A stretch of 64,000 nt of DNA from Yimella sp. cx-51 (GTDB lineage Bacteria; Actinomycetota; Actinomycetes; Actinomycetales; Dermatophilaceae). This document shows positions 1 through 8,076 of the stretch, piece by piece. The notes under the pieces were generated by a model, which saw only the letters and a list, made by a program, of their open reading frames with translations, did no database searches and was not told where the DNA came from. How positions within the stretch are numbered: the first letter of the stretch is position 1; every line of letters begins with the position of its first letter. The translations under genes and the position numbers were made by a program. The stretch covers positions 496,001 to 560,000 of the forward strand of contig NZ_CP072113.1 in assembly GCF_017654605.1 (NCBI RefSeq), given 5' to 3'.

Positions 1-209
1 ACTATGAGGACGCCAAGGCGCAAGACACCGCGGCCTTCGGACGCTTCTTCCACTCGATGCTGCAGCAGGGCGTCCACCTGCCGCCGAGCGCGTACGAGGC
101 GTGGTTCGTGAGCGGTTCACACGACGACGAAGCGATCGACCAGATCATCTCGGCGCTGCCGGCAGCCGTCCGGGCGATCACAGCAAGTGATGGGACAATC
201 CCGGCATGA
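1..209 (+). CDS. hemL: Glutamate-1-semialdehyde 2,1-aminomutase, C-terminal end (partial)
   Basis: This is the last 68 codons of a gene that begins before the window; the open frame starts at base 3. The residues FGRFFHSMLQQGVHLPPSAY and a following EAWFVS-HDDEAID stretch are the usual C-terminus of HemL. HemL is a PLP enzyme that turns glutamate-1-semialdehyde into 5-aminolevulinate, the tetrapyrrole precursor. Its stop overlaps the start of the next gene (ATGA), so the two are probably translated together. The order hemL, phosphatase, thioredoxin-like, ccdA, resB, ccs is the same as Mycobacterium tuberculosis Rv0524-Rv0529. The pyridoxal lysine and most of the enzyme lie outside the window. 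Confidence 0.9.
   Translation, partial: YEDAKAQDTAAFGRFFHSMLQQGVHLPPSAYEAWFVSGSHDDEAIDQIISALPAAVRAITASDGTIPA
194..199 (+). promoter_or_regulatory. Possible internal -10 (GACAAT)
   Basis: GACAAT ends 6 bases before the phosphatase ATG and there is no Shine-Dalgarno sequence. This fits a leaderless internal start inside the end of hemL, although coupling to hemL is equally possible. Confidence 0.35.
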
Positions 210-880
210 CCGACTCAGGCGAAGCCAGCAACCGGGGCAGCCAGGAGCGCACCGTCGTCCACCTCGTGCGCCACGGCGAGGTCGACAACCCCAAGGGTGT
301 TCTCTACGGACGCATGCCCGACTTCCACCTCTCCGAGCTCGGCCGGGAGATGGCGGTGCGGGTGGGGGAGTACCTCCAACGCAACGACATCACGCATCTG
401 GTCAGCTCGCCGTTGGAGCGCGCCCAGGAAACGATCGAGCCGCTGGCCGAAGTGCTGCACCAGGAGGTCACCCTCGACGACCGCGTCATCGAGGCGGCCA
501 ACGACTTCGAGGGGCTGACCGTCGGCCAGAACCCCAAGCAGCTGCTCAACCCGCGCCTGTGGCCGAAACTGGTCAACCCCAAGGTGCCCTCCTGGGGCGA
601 GCCGTACGAGCAGATCGCCGAGCGCATGCGTGCAGCGGTGACCGATGCACGTGAGGCCGCGCGTGGCCACGAGGCTGTGATCGTGAGTCATCAGCTGCCG
701 GTGTGGACCGCCCGTCAGTCGTACGAAAACAAGCGCCTGTGGCACGACCCCCGCAAGCGGGAGTGCGCGCTGGCGTCCGTCACGAGCTTGACCTTCATCG
801 GCGACTGGCTGGTGAGCGTGCAGTACGCCGAACCGGCCGCCGACCTGGTGGCTCGGGCCTCGAAGGTGCCGGGGGCCTGA
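206..880 (+). CDS. Histidine phosphatase family protein (phosphoglycerate-mutase-like)
   Basis: A 224-residue cytoplasmic protein. The phosphohistidine motif LVRHGE (catalytic His23) lies after a short N-terminal tail, and a second active-site histidine lies near residue 162 (IVSHQ). These are hallmarks of the histidine phosphatase superfamily, which hydrolyses phosphate esters through a phospho-His intermediate. The substrate cannot be read from sequence. The conserved place between hemL and the cytochrome c maturation genes is an actinobacterial arrangement (compare Rv0525). The start overlaps the hemL stop by ATGA, and the stop overlaps the next start. Confidence 0.88.
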   Translation: MTDSGEASNRGSQERTVVHLVRHGEVDNPKGVLYGRMPDFHLSELGREMAVRVGEYLQRNDITHLVSSPLERAQETIEPLAEVLHQEVTLDDRVIEAANDFEGLTVGQNPKQLLNPRLWPKLVNPKVPSWGEPYEQIAERMRAAVTDAREAARGHEAVIVSHQLPVWTARQSYENKRLWHDPRKRECALASVTSLTFIGDWLVSVQYAEPAADLVARASKVPGA

Positions 881-1467
881 TGCGTCGCGCAGTCAACGCC
901 GCTGCTGCGGCACTTATCGGGGCGGCTCTCGTCGGTTGTGGTGGCGACGGCAATTCCGTTGGAGCGCAGGCGAACAAGGGTGACTCCAAGGGCTACATCG
1001 CTGGCGACGGCTCCATCGAGCAGCTCGCTGCCGACAAGCGCGGCAAGCCGGTCGTGCTCGACGGGAAGCTGCTCGACGGCAAGCCCTGGACCAGCGATGC
1101 AGCCAAGAACAAGGTGCTCGTGCTCAACGTCTGGGGCGCGTGGTGCCCGCCCTGCCAGGAAGAGCTACCCCACCTGGAGAAGGCGTGGCAAGGCTGGCAG
1201 AAGTCGGGTGTGCCGGTGCAGATGATGGGCATCAACCAGCGCGACTCCGCAGTGCGCGCCTCGGCCACCCTGCGCAAGTTCGGCGTCACATACCCCTCCT
1301 TGCAGGAGGACGGCGGTAAGGCACTTCTCGCACTGCAGGGCAAGGTGCGCAACTACCCGACGACGTTGGTGCTCGACAAGAATCACCGGATCGCCGCCCG
1401 GGTCTCCGGCGCGGTCAGTGAAGCAACGCTCAAGGGGCTCGTCGACGACGTGCTGAAGTCGTCCTAG
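880..1467 (+). CDS. TlpA/ResA-like thiol-disulfide lipoprotein
   Basis: A 195-residue protein. The ATG overlaps the preceding stop; the frame is open further upstream, but only this start gives a proper signal sequence. Residues 1-20 are a lipoprotein signal with lipobox LVGC (Cys20), so the protein should be anchored outside the membrane. A thioredoxin fold follows, with the redox site WCPPC at residues 88-92. TlpA/ResA proteins reduce the haem-binding cysteines of apocytochrome c in System II maturation. The next gene encodes CcdA, which supplies the electrons, and ResB and CcsB follow, so the role fits the operon. Confidence 0.9.
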   Translation: MRRAVNAAAAALIGAALVGCGGDGNSVGAQANKGDSKGYIAGDGSIEQLAADKRGKPVVLDGKLLDGKPWTSDAAKNKVLVLNVWGAWCPPCQEELPHLEKAWQGWQKSGVPVQMMGINQRDSAVRASATLRKFGVTYPSLQEDGGKALLALQGKVRNYPTTLVLDKNHRIAARVSGAVSEATLKGLVDDVLKSS

Positions 1468-2216
1468 TGCGCAGCGACATCGCCTCGACGATCGCCACCG
1501 GCAGCATGCCCGTGGCGATCGGTCTGGCGATCGTCGCCGGGGTCGTCTCGTTCGCCTCGCCGTGCGTCCTGCCGCTCGTACCCGGATTCCTGGCCTATGT
1601 CACCGGACTCACCGACGAGCGGCGCCGTACCCGACTGATCAGCGGTGCTCTGCTGTTCGTGCTCGGGTTCGCAGTCGTCCTGGTCGCAGTGGCGATGGCA
1701 GTCGGTGTCGCCACCTCGCTCACCCAGCAGCACCGCGGTCTGGTGACGCGCATCGGCGGCGTGGTCGTCGTGCTGCTGGCACTGGTCTACCTGGGATTCA
1801 TCGGGCAGCGCGGACTCCCGGTCACGTGGAGACCGACGGCCGGTCTGGTGGGTGCGCCCCTGCTGGGCGCCGTCTTCGGTCTCGGCATGAGCCCGTGCAT
1901 CGGGCCGGTGTACGGCGCGATCCTCACCCTGGCCTCGCCGCTCGGTGATTCCAGTGGCACCGTCGCCCGTGGTGCGACGCTCGCGGGCTTCTACGCGCTC
2001 GGCCTGGGCATCCCGTTCGTGCTGATCGCGGCCGGTTGGTCGCGTGCTGAACGGGCCTCGCGCTGGTTGCGCGACCACCATCGTCCGATCCAACTGGTGG
2101 GCGGTGTGCTGATGCTGGTCGTCGGTATCCTCATGATCATCGGAGTCTGGGAGCAGTTCATTGTCTGGATGCAGACCAACCTTGTCGGCGTCGACGGATA
2201 CCGGACGGTGATCTGA
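1467..2216 (+). CDS. ccdA: Cytochrome c biogenesis protein CcdA
   Basis: A 249-residue polytopic membrane protein of the DsbD/CcdA family. It begins with GTG overlapping the preceding TAG. The two conserved membrane cysteines are visible in FASPCVLPLVPG (Cys33) and GMSPCIGPVYGA (Cys144). CcdA carries electrons from cytoplasmic thioredoxin across the membrane to the extracytoplasmic TlpA-type protein encoded just upstream. About six hydrophobic segments are visible. The stop overlaps the resB ATG. Confidence 0.93.
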   Translation: MRSDIASTIATGSMPVAIGLAIVAGVVSFASPCVLPLVPGFLAYVTGLTDERRRTRLISGALLFVLGFAVVLVAVAMAVGVATSLTQQHRGLVTRIGGVVVVLLALVYLGFIGQRGLPVTWRPTAGLVGAPLLGAVFGLGMSPCIGPVYGAILTLASPLGDSSGTVARGATLAGFYALGLGIPFVLIAAGWSRAERASRWLRDHHRPIQLVGGVLMLVVGILMIIGVWEQFIVWMQTNLVGVDGYRTVI

Positions 2217-3844
2217 TGAGCACCTCCGTGCAAGAGCAGCAGCAGCCGACGCAGCCGAGCCAGCCGAAGCTCGGCCCGATCGGTCTGATGCGTTGGGTCT
2301 GGCGGCAGCTGACGTCGATGCGCACCGCGCTCTTCCTGCTGCTGATGCTGTCGGTCGCCGCAGTGCCCGGGTCGATCTTCCCGCAGCGTTCGATCAACGC
2401 CCAGCGAGTCACCGAGTACCTCGACAAGCACAAGACCGTCGGCCCGTGGCTGGACAAGTTCGGATTCTTCGACGTCTTTGCCAGCCCGTGGTTCGCGGCG
2501 ATCTACCTGATGCTGATCGTCTCGTTGCTCGGCTGCGTCATCCCGCGACTGAAGATCCACCTGAAGTCGCTGCGCTCGCCGATCCCGAAGGTGCCGTCCC
2601 GGCTCGGCCGCCTCGCGGCCAGCGCAGATGTTGAGGTCGACGGAGCACCACAGGACGTCCTCGCCGCTGCCCGAGAGGCTCTGGGCCGCAAGCGTTATCG
2701 CCTGCGCCAGGACGACGTCAACGACGACGCACCGCTCGAACTCGCGGCCGAGGGTGGCCGCATGCGCGAGACCGGCAACTTGCTCTTCCACTTCTCGCTG
2801 GTCGTAGTGATCATCTCCGTCGCAGCCGGCTCGCTGCTCGGCTGGCGCGGTGATGTGATCGTGCCGGTCGGTTCGTCCTTCTCCTCGACGCTGAGCCGCT
2901 ACGACACCGTCGACCCTGGCCCGTGGGTCGACCTGGAGAAGTTCCCGCCGTGGTCGATCACGATGGACAAGCTCGACGTCTCCTTTGAGCAGAACGTGCC
3001 GCCGAGCTCGCCGCAGTTCGGCCAGCCGAGAAGTTTCGTGGCATCGGTGACCGCCGAGGAGGGTGGCAAGACCCGCACGGACAAGATCTCGGTCAACCAC
3101 CCGCTGTCGATGGGCGACGCCGAGGTCTACCTGCTGGGTAACGGCTACGCCCCCAAGATCGTGGTCAAGGACGCCAAGGGCGAGGTGTTGTACGACGACG
3201 CGACGCCGTTCCTGCCGCAGGACAACAACTACAAGTCGGTCGGCGCGGTCAAGGTGACCGGCGCCGGACCCAAGCAGCTCGGCTTCTTCGGCATGTTCCT
3301 GCCCACCCTGGATTTCGACGAGGTGCAGGGACCGCACTCGGTCTTCCCCGACCTGAAAGCACCGGCACTGGTGCTCGGTCTCTACGAGGGCAACCTCTTC
3401 CCCGGAGGTAAGCCGCAGTCGGTCTTCTCCCTCGACACCCAGGAAATGACCCAGGTCAAGGACGCCAGTGGGGAGCCGCTGCGGCTGCTCGTGCGCCCGG
3501 GCCAGACGGTGCAACTCCCGGACGGCCGAGGCTCGATCACGCTCGAATCGGTGCCGCGCTGGGCAGGCTTGTCGGTGCGCTCCGACCCGGGCAAGATGCC
3601 CGCACTCATCGGTTCGCTGGTCGGCTTGGCCGGCCTGGTGATGTCGATGGTGCTGCGCCGTCGCCGCATCTTCCTGCGCGTGCACCCCACCGACGAGGGC
3701 GGCAGCCGCCTGCAGATCGGTGCGCTCGCCAAGGGCGACGACCCCCGGCTGCAGCTGGCCGTGGATGACCTGGTCGACACAGTGAGAAGGCGGGTCGACC
3801 CCGAGACGTACCCTGAACAGGTGAAGAAAGCGGGTGCCCGATGA
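2216..3844 (+). CDS. resB: Cytochrome c maturation protein ResB
   Basis: A 542-residue ResB/Ccs1 family protein. A hydrophilic, Gln/Pro-rich N-terminus leads into RQLTSMRTALFLLLMLSVAA, the conserved start of the first membrane segment. A second and third segment lie near residues 90-115 and 185-205, then a large extracytoplasmic domain, then a last segment near residue 465 (LIGSLVGLAGLVMSMVL). With CcsB it forms the System II cytochrome c synthase, which delivers haem and joins it to CXXCH motifs outside the membrane. It overlaps its neighbours at both ends by ATGA junctions. Confidence 0.93.
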   Translation: MSTSVQEQQQPTQPSQPKLGPIGLMRWVWRQLTSMRTALFLLLMLSVAAVPGSIFPQRSINAQRVTEYLDKHKTVGPWLDKFGFFDVFASPWFAAIYLMLIVSLLGCVIPRLKIHLKSLRSPIPKVPSRLGRLAASADVEVDGAPQDVLAAAREALGRKRYRLRQDDVNDDAPLELAAEGGRMRETGNLLFHFSLVVVIISVAAGSLLGWRGDVIVPVGSSFSSTLSRYDTVDPGPWVDLEKFPPWSITMDKLDVSFEQNVPPSSPQFGQPRSFVASVTAEEGGKTRTDKISVNHPLSMGDAEVYLLGNGYAPKIVVKDAKGEVLYDDATPFLPQDNNYKSVGAVKVTGAGPKQLGFFGMFLPTLDFDEVQGPHSVFPDLKAPALVLGLYEGNLFPGGKPQSVFSLDTQEMTQVKDASGEPLRLLVRPGQTVQLPDGRGSITLESVPRWAGLSVRSDPGKMPALIGSLVGLAGLVMSMVLRRRRIFLRVHPTDEGGSRLQIGALAKGDDPRLQLAVDDLVDTVRRRVDPETYPEQVKKAGAR

Positions 3845-4836
3845 CCACCACAACATTGGTGATGTCGGTAAACGAAGAAATGGCCGACCTCAGCACGAAA
3901 TTCCTCTACTCCTCGGCGTTGGTGCTGACGCTGGCGATGCTGGCGTTCTGCCTCGACCTCGCCGGTGGCCCTGGCCGCGCCGCGCGAGCACTGGCCCGTC
4001 AGGAAGAAGCCGAGGACGCGTCCGCAGCGGTCGAGGAAGGCGGCGACACCGCCGTCGTCACCAAGGTCGCTGCCGAACCTGAGGTTCCGGAGAAGCGCTC
4101 GTGGGCCGGCATCGGTATTTCGTTGTCGTGGCTGGGAACCCTGCTGCTCGGCGCCTCGGTGCTCACCCGGAGCCTGTCGGTCAACCGCCCGCCGCTGGGC
4201 AACATGTACGAGTTCGCCCTGGTCGGCTCGCTGTTCGTGATGCTGAGCTACCTGATCTGGTCGCTGCGACATGACGTCCGCTGGCTCGGTGCCTTCGTGA
4301 CCGGTGTCGTGGTGCTCTTCGAGATGCTCGCTGCGGTCGTCTTCTTCACCGACGCCAGCCAGCTCATGCCCTCGCTGCGCAGCTACTGGCTCTCGATCCA
4401 CGTCAGTGTGGCCACCTTGTCGATGGCGCTGTTCACCGTGGCGTTCGTGCTGCACTCGTTGTGGTTCGTGCAGACCTGGCGTGAATCGCGTCCGAACAAG
4501 CTCGCCTTCATGAACGCCGTGCCGGCACCCCAGACGCTCGACCGGCTCGCGTACGGCATCCTCATCATCGCCTTCCCGCTGTGGACCTTCACCGTCATCG
4601 CCGGTGCGGTGTGGGCGCAGGAGGCATGGGGTCACTACTGGAACTGGGACCCCAAGGAAGTCTGGTCGCTGGTCATCTGGGTGCTCTACGCCGCCTACCT
4701 GCACGCCCGCATGACGGTCGGCTGGAGCGGCCGCAAGTCGATCTACGTAGCCATGGCCGGGTTTGCCTGCATCCTGATCAACTACGGCATCGTCAACGTG
4801 TTCTTCGTCGGCCAGCACTCCTACTCGGGTATGTGA
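3841..4836 (+). CDS. ccsB: Cytochrome c biogenesis protein CcsB/CcsA (ResC)
   Basis: A 331-residue haem-handling membrane protein, the partner of ResB. The tryptophan-rich WWD signature WGHYWNWDPKE lies at about residues 263-273 and identifies the family. Conserved histidines that would ligate haem occur in hydrophobic segments (for example LSIHVSVATLSMAL and the C-terminal FVGQHSYSG). An acidic cytoplasmic loop of about 45 residues (EEAEDASAAVEEGGD) follows the first membrane segment. The start overlaps resB by four bases. Confidence 0.94.
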   Translation: MTTTTLVMSVNEEMADLSTKFLYSSALVLTLAMLAFCLDLAGGPGRAARALARQEEAEDASAAVEEGGDTAVVTKVAAEPEVPEKRSWAGIGISLSWLGTLLLGASVLTRSLSVNRPPLGNMYEFALVGSLFVMLSYLIWSLRHDVRWLGAFVTGVVVLFEMLAAVVFFTDASQLMPSLRSYWLSIHVSVATLSMALFTVAFVLHSLWFVQTWRESRPNKLAFMNAVPAPQTLDRLAYGILIIAFPLWTFTVIAGAVWAQEAWGHYWNWDPKEVWSLVIWVLYAAYLHARMTVGWSGRKSIYVAMAGFACILINYGIVNVFFVGQHSYSGM

Positions 4837-5075
4837 TGGCGCGCTACACGGTTCTTCGCCTGCTGGTCTTCTTCGGCACGCTCTGCCTGCTCTGGCTCGC
4901 CGGCCTGCGCGGCTGGCCGCTGCTGCTGCTCTCGGCGGTCGTCTCGGCGATCATCTCGGTGTTCCTGCTCGCCGGCCCGCGCGAGCACGTCGCCCAGCGC
5001 CTTGAGGCACGAGTAGCAGAGCGGCGTGAGCGCGCGGATGAATACCGCACCGCCGAGGACGACGACGAGGACTGA
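4836..5075 (+). CDS. DUF4229 small membrane protein
   Basis: A 79-residue protein starting with ATG on the last base of the ccsB stop. Two hydrophobic segments (about residues 6-24 and 27-45) are followed by a charged tail with LAGPREHVAQRLEARVAERR and an acidic end. This is the layout of DUF4229, an actinobacterial family of unknown function often found downstream of the ccs genes. It closes the maturation operon; whether it takes part in cytochrome assembly is not known. Confidence 0.8.
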   Translation: MARYTVLRLLVFFGTLCLLWLAGLRGWPLLLLSAVVSAIISVFLLAGPREHVAQRLEARVAERRERADEYRTAEDDDED

Positions 5076-5088
5076 CCGCCCTTGGCGG
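5076..5088. terminator. Short hairpin between convergent genes
   Basis: CCGCC-CTT-GGCGG forms a 5-bp stem directly after the DUF4229 stop and before the menA stop on the other strand. There is no T tract, so it is a weak candidate. Confidence 0.35.
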
Positions 5089-5089
5089 A

Positions 5090-5974
5090 TCAGCGGGTGG
5101 CGTAGACCAGGTAGAGCCCGACACCGAGGGCCAGACCGTAGGTCAGGCTCGTCAGGCCCGCACCGGCCAGAGCCGGGATGAGGTCGCGGCCCTTCGCGCC
5201 CGACATCACCGTGCGGATCGGCAGCACGGCCGGCAGCAGACCGACGAGGCCGACGGCCGCGATCGGGTGTTGCACCGCGATGCCGGCCACGGCGAGCGCG
5301 GCGATTGCGTACATCGACACGAACATGATTCGGGTGGCGCGGTCACCGATGCGGACGGCGAGCGTGCGCTTGCCGGCGACGGTGTCACCGGGGATGTCGC
5401 GCAGGTTGTTGACCAGCAGGATGGCGACGGCGAGCACACCGACGCCGATCGCACCGAGGACGCTCGCGAGGTTGAGCGTCTTGGCCTGCGTGTAGGTAGT
5501 GCCGAGCGTGGCGACCAGACCGAAGAAGACGAAGACGAAGACTTCGCCCAGACCGAGGTAGCCGTACGGCTTGTCGCCGCCGGTGTACTTCCACGCGGCC
5601 CAGATCGAGGCCGCACCGGCGATCAACATCCACCAGACTCCGCTGAGGGTGATCAGCGCCAGGCCGCAGAAGCCGGCCCAGAAGAAGGCGATGAATGCCG
5701 CGAGCTTCACATTGCTCGGGGTGGCCAGGCCCTGCCCGACGAGACGCACCGGGCCCACCCGGGTGGCGTCCGTGCCACGGATACCGTCGCTGTAGTCATT
5801 GGCGTAGTTGACGCCCACCTGCAGCAGCAGCGAGACCAGCAGCGCCAGCAGTGCGTAACCGGTGTTGGCCTTCTCCATCACATACGCGGCTCCGGTGCCG
5901 ACGGCGACAGGTGCGACGGCGGCGGGGAGGGTGCGCGGGCGGGCGCCGGCGACCCATTGGTTGAGCGTTGCCAT
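5090..5974 (-). CDS. menA: 1,4-dihydroxy-2-naphthoate polyprenyltransferase MenA
   Basis: A 294-residue UbiA-family membrane prenyltransferase. The first Asp-rich motif is in NYANDYSDGIRGTD (about residues 56-69) and the second in NNLRDIPGDTVAGKRTLAVR. About eight to nine hydrophobic helices follow the short N-terminal NQWVAGARPRTLPAA. It joins the polyprenyl side chain to dihydroxynaphthoate to give demethylmenaquinone. A GGAG lies about 12 bases before the ATG. It is the downstream neighbour of menE on the same strand, 56 bases away, and may share its transcript. Confidence 0.95.
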   Translation of the reverse strand: MATLNQWVAGARPRTLPAAVAPVAVGTGAAYVMEKANTGYALLALLVSLLLQVGVNYANDYSDGIRGTDATRVGPVRLVGQGLATPSNVKLAAFIAFFWAGFCGLALITLSGVWWMLIAGAASIWAAWKYTGGDKPYGYLGLGEVFVFVFFGLVATLGTTYTQAKTLNLASVLGAIGVGVLAVAILLVNNLRDIPGDTVAGKRTLAVRIGDRATRIMFVSMYAIAALAVAGIAVQHPIAAVGLVGLLPAVLPIRTVMSGAKGRDLIPALAGAGLTSLTYGLALGVGLYLVYATR

Positions 5975-6030
5975 GTGTGGTGCTTACTCCGGGAGGGCAG
6001 GCCGGATCGACCGGCAGCGAGTGGGGTGGG

Positions 6031-7134
6031 TCAATCTTGCCACTGATCTATGGCTGCCAAGGCCACCCGATCCGGCTTGCCGGGCCCGCGAAGGGGCAGC
6101 TCATCAACCTGTAACAGGCGTTGCGGGAGGGCGTAATCGGGTAGCTGTCCGCGCAATGACTCGCGGATTTCGGCCAGAGTGAGGCTTCGGTCGCCGACGA
6201 CGACGAGGCTCACCACCTCGCCCCATTCCGGGTGCGCCGTGGCCAACACCACAGCCTCCCGCACACCGGGCAGCCTGCTCGCGGCGTCCTCCACCACGCG
6301 TGGCGCCACTTTCATGCCGCCGGTGTTGATCAGGTCGTCGGCGCGACCGAGCACCTGCAGGCGTCCGTCGTGCCACCGTCCGAGGTCGCCGGTGCGGAAG
6401 CCGCCGCGTCCGTCGAAGGCATCCTCTGTGCGCTCCGGGTCGTCCAGATAGCCGAGCGCGATCGTGTTGCCGCGCAGCACGATTCGTTCGTCCTCCAGCT
6501 CCACGGTTGTGCCGTCGAGCGCGACGCCGTCGTACACGCATCCGCCGGCGGTCTCACTCATCCCGTACGTCGTCAGCACCCGGACACCCGCTTCCGCGGC
6601 TCGTTCCAGCAGAGCCGGGGGACTGGCCGCACCGCCGAGCAGGATCGCGTCGAACCGGCGTAACGCATCTTCGGCGCCGGCTTCGAGCAGTCGCACCAAT
6701 TGGGTCGGTACCAGTGAGGTGTACTGGCGTGCGCCGTCGAGTGTCTTTGCAGCGCAGACGAATTCGTCGATCGTGAACCGCTCGATCGCCACCGGTGTCG
6801 TCCCCGCAACGATGCTCCGGACCAGCACCTGGGTGCCGGCGATGTGCTGCGATGGCATCGGCAGCAACCACTGGCCCGGGCCGCCGAGCCGGTCATGAGT
6901 AGCGGTGGCGCTCGCGATCAGGTTGTCGGCAGTGAGCATCGCCCGCTTCGGAGTGCCGGTCGACCCCGATGTCGAGACGACCAGTGCGACACCGTCTGGC
7001 GCTTCGTCCGTCGTGGGCGGACCGGCGTCGGTGAGAGGAGCGATCGCGGGGCCGCCGTCGAGGGCATGAGCCAGAGCTCGGCGATAGGCATCGAGATCGC
7101 ACACATCCACGGGGAACGAGACCAGGCGAGCCAC
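6031..7134 (-). CDS. menE: o-Succinylbenzoate-CoA ligase MenE
   Basis: A 367-residue acyl-adenylate enzyme, the short form usual in actinobacteria. The phosphate-binding loop is STSGSTGTPKRAML, followed by the TYGMSETAGGC and RTGDLGRWHDGRL core motifs and a C-terminal GKPDR. It activates o-succinylbenzoate with ATP and CoA in menaquinone synthesis. The frame is open far upstream because it shadows the next genes; I chose the GTG that gives MARLVSFPVDV, since a -10-like TAGGGT ends 8 bases before it. A TTG seven codons earlier is the alternative. Confidence 0.88.
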   Translation of the reverse strand: MARLVSFPVDVCDLDAYRRALAHALDGGPAIAPLTDAGPPTTDEAPDGVALVVSTSGSTGTPKRAMLTADNLIASATATHDRLGGPGQWLLPMPSQHIAGTQVLVRSIVAGTTPVAIERFTIDEFVCAAKTLDGARQYTSLVPTQLVRLLEAGAEDALRRFDAILLGGAASPPALLERAAEAGVRVLTTYGMSETAGGCVYDGVALDGTTVELEDERIVLRGNTIALGYLDDPERTEDAFDGRGGFRTGDLGRWHDGRLQVLGRADDLINTGGMKVAPRVVEDAASRLPGVREAVVLATAHPEWGEVVSLVVVGDRSLTLAEIRESLRGQLPDYALPQRLLQVDELPLRGPGKPDRVALAAIDQWQD

Positions 7135-7142
7135 GTCCTCGA

Positions 7143-7148
7143 CCCTAA
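7143..7148 (-). promoter_or_regulatory. -10 of menE (TAGGGT)
   Basis: On the minus strand TAGGGT ends 8 bases before the chosen GTG. It would place the transcript start at or next to the start codon (leaderless). Confidence 0.5.
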
Positions 7149-7278
7149 TCGTCAACAGGCGACGCCGGCCCGCGCGGATACCCACCCTGCAGACGCGGCC
7201 CCCGCATGCATCCGCGGTAGCTGCAACCGCCGCGTGTGCGAACAGTCGCCGCGCCTGCTGCTGGAAGGGCCGCGTTTG

Positions 7279-7284
7279 TAGGCT
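7279..7284 (+). promoter_or_regulatory. -10 of the SDR gene (TAGGCT)
   Basis: TAGGCT ends 6 bases before the ATG, with no ribosome-binding site between; a leaderless arrangement. Confidence 0.5.
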
Positions 7285-7290
7285 CCAGGT

Positions 7291-8034
7291 ATGGGTGAGA
7301 AGCGACTGGCAGTGGTGACCGGGGCGAGCAGCGGTATCGGACGCGCGACCGCGCGGCGGCTGGCGGCCGACGGTTTCGAAGTCATCTGCGCGGCACGACG
7401 CACCGACCGCATCGAGGCGCTCGCGGCCGAGATCGGCGGACGTGCAATCACCTGTGATGTCACCAGCGCCGACGACATCGCGCGGCTGGCGGACGAGGTG
7501 GGCGAGCGCTTGGACGTCCTGGTGGCCAACGCAGGCGGCGCGATCGGCACCGAGCACGTCGCCGATGCCAAGTTCGATGAGTGGCGCACGATGTACGACA
7601 CCAACGTGATCGGTGTCGCGGCGTCCATCCAGGCATTGCTGCCGGCGCTTAAGCAGGCGCATGGCGTGATCATCACGATCGGCTCGGTCGCGGGCATGGT
7701 GGCCTACGAGGGTGGAGCGGGCTACTGCGGTGTGAAGGCAGCCGTCCACTCGCTCATGATGGCGCTGCGGCTCGAGCTCTTCGACCAGCCGGTGCGCGTC
7801 TGCGAGATCGACCCCGGCATGGTGAAGTCTGACGAGTTCGCGCTGGTGCGCCTGCACGGCGACGCCGCCAAGGCCGAAGCCGTGTACGCCGGGGTGGATG
7901 CTCCGCTCACCCAGGAAGACATCGGCGAGACGGTCGCTTTCGTCGCGACTCAGCCCGAGCACGTCAACATCGACCAGCTCGTGGTGCGTCCGCGAGCGCA
8001 GGCGGCTGCGCACAAGATCCACCGCACGGGGTGA
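7291..8034 (+). CDS. SDR family NAD(P)-dependent oxidoreductase
   Basis: A 247-residue classical short-chain dehydrogenase/reductase. The cofactor loop TGASSGIG is at about residues 11-18, the NAG motif (VANAGG) near residue 79, the catalytic Ser in ITIGSVAG, and the Tyr-Lys pair in GYCGVKAA. ARR after the second strand suggests NADP preference. The closest recognisable group is the YdfG-like serine/3-hydroxy acid dehydrogenases, but the substrate is not certain. It is divergent from menE and upstream of an inositol-monophosphatase-like gene that has its own promoter signal. Confidence 0.85.
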   Translation: MGEKRLAVVTGASSGIGRATARRLAADGFEVICAARRTDRIEALAAEIGGRAITCDVTSADDIARLADEVGERLDVLVANAGGAIGTEHVADAKFDEWRTMYDTNVIGVAASIQALLPALKQAHGVIITIGSVAGMVAYEGGAGYCGVKAAVHSLMMALRLELFDQPVRVCEIDPGMVKSDEFALVRLHGDAAKAEAVYAGVDAPLTQEDIGETVAFVATQPEHVNIDQLVVRPRAQAAAHKIHRTG

Positions 8035-8064
8035 TCGCATGACCCGCCCGATGAGCGGGTGGGC

Positions 8065-8070
8065 CACAAT
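8065..8070 (+). promoter_or_regulatory. -10 of the inositol-monophosphatase-like gene (CACAAT)
   Basis: CACAAT ends 6 bases before the GTG start; no Shine-Dalgarno sequence is present. Confidence 0.4.
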
Positions 8071-8076
8071 GGCCGC

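Noticed and set aside
1991-3856. Long open frame of 621 codons on the minus strand opposite resB
   Set aside because: It mirrors the codon structure of ccdA and resB, has an Arg/His-rich composition and no recognisable domain; a shadow of high-GC coding DNA.
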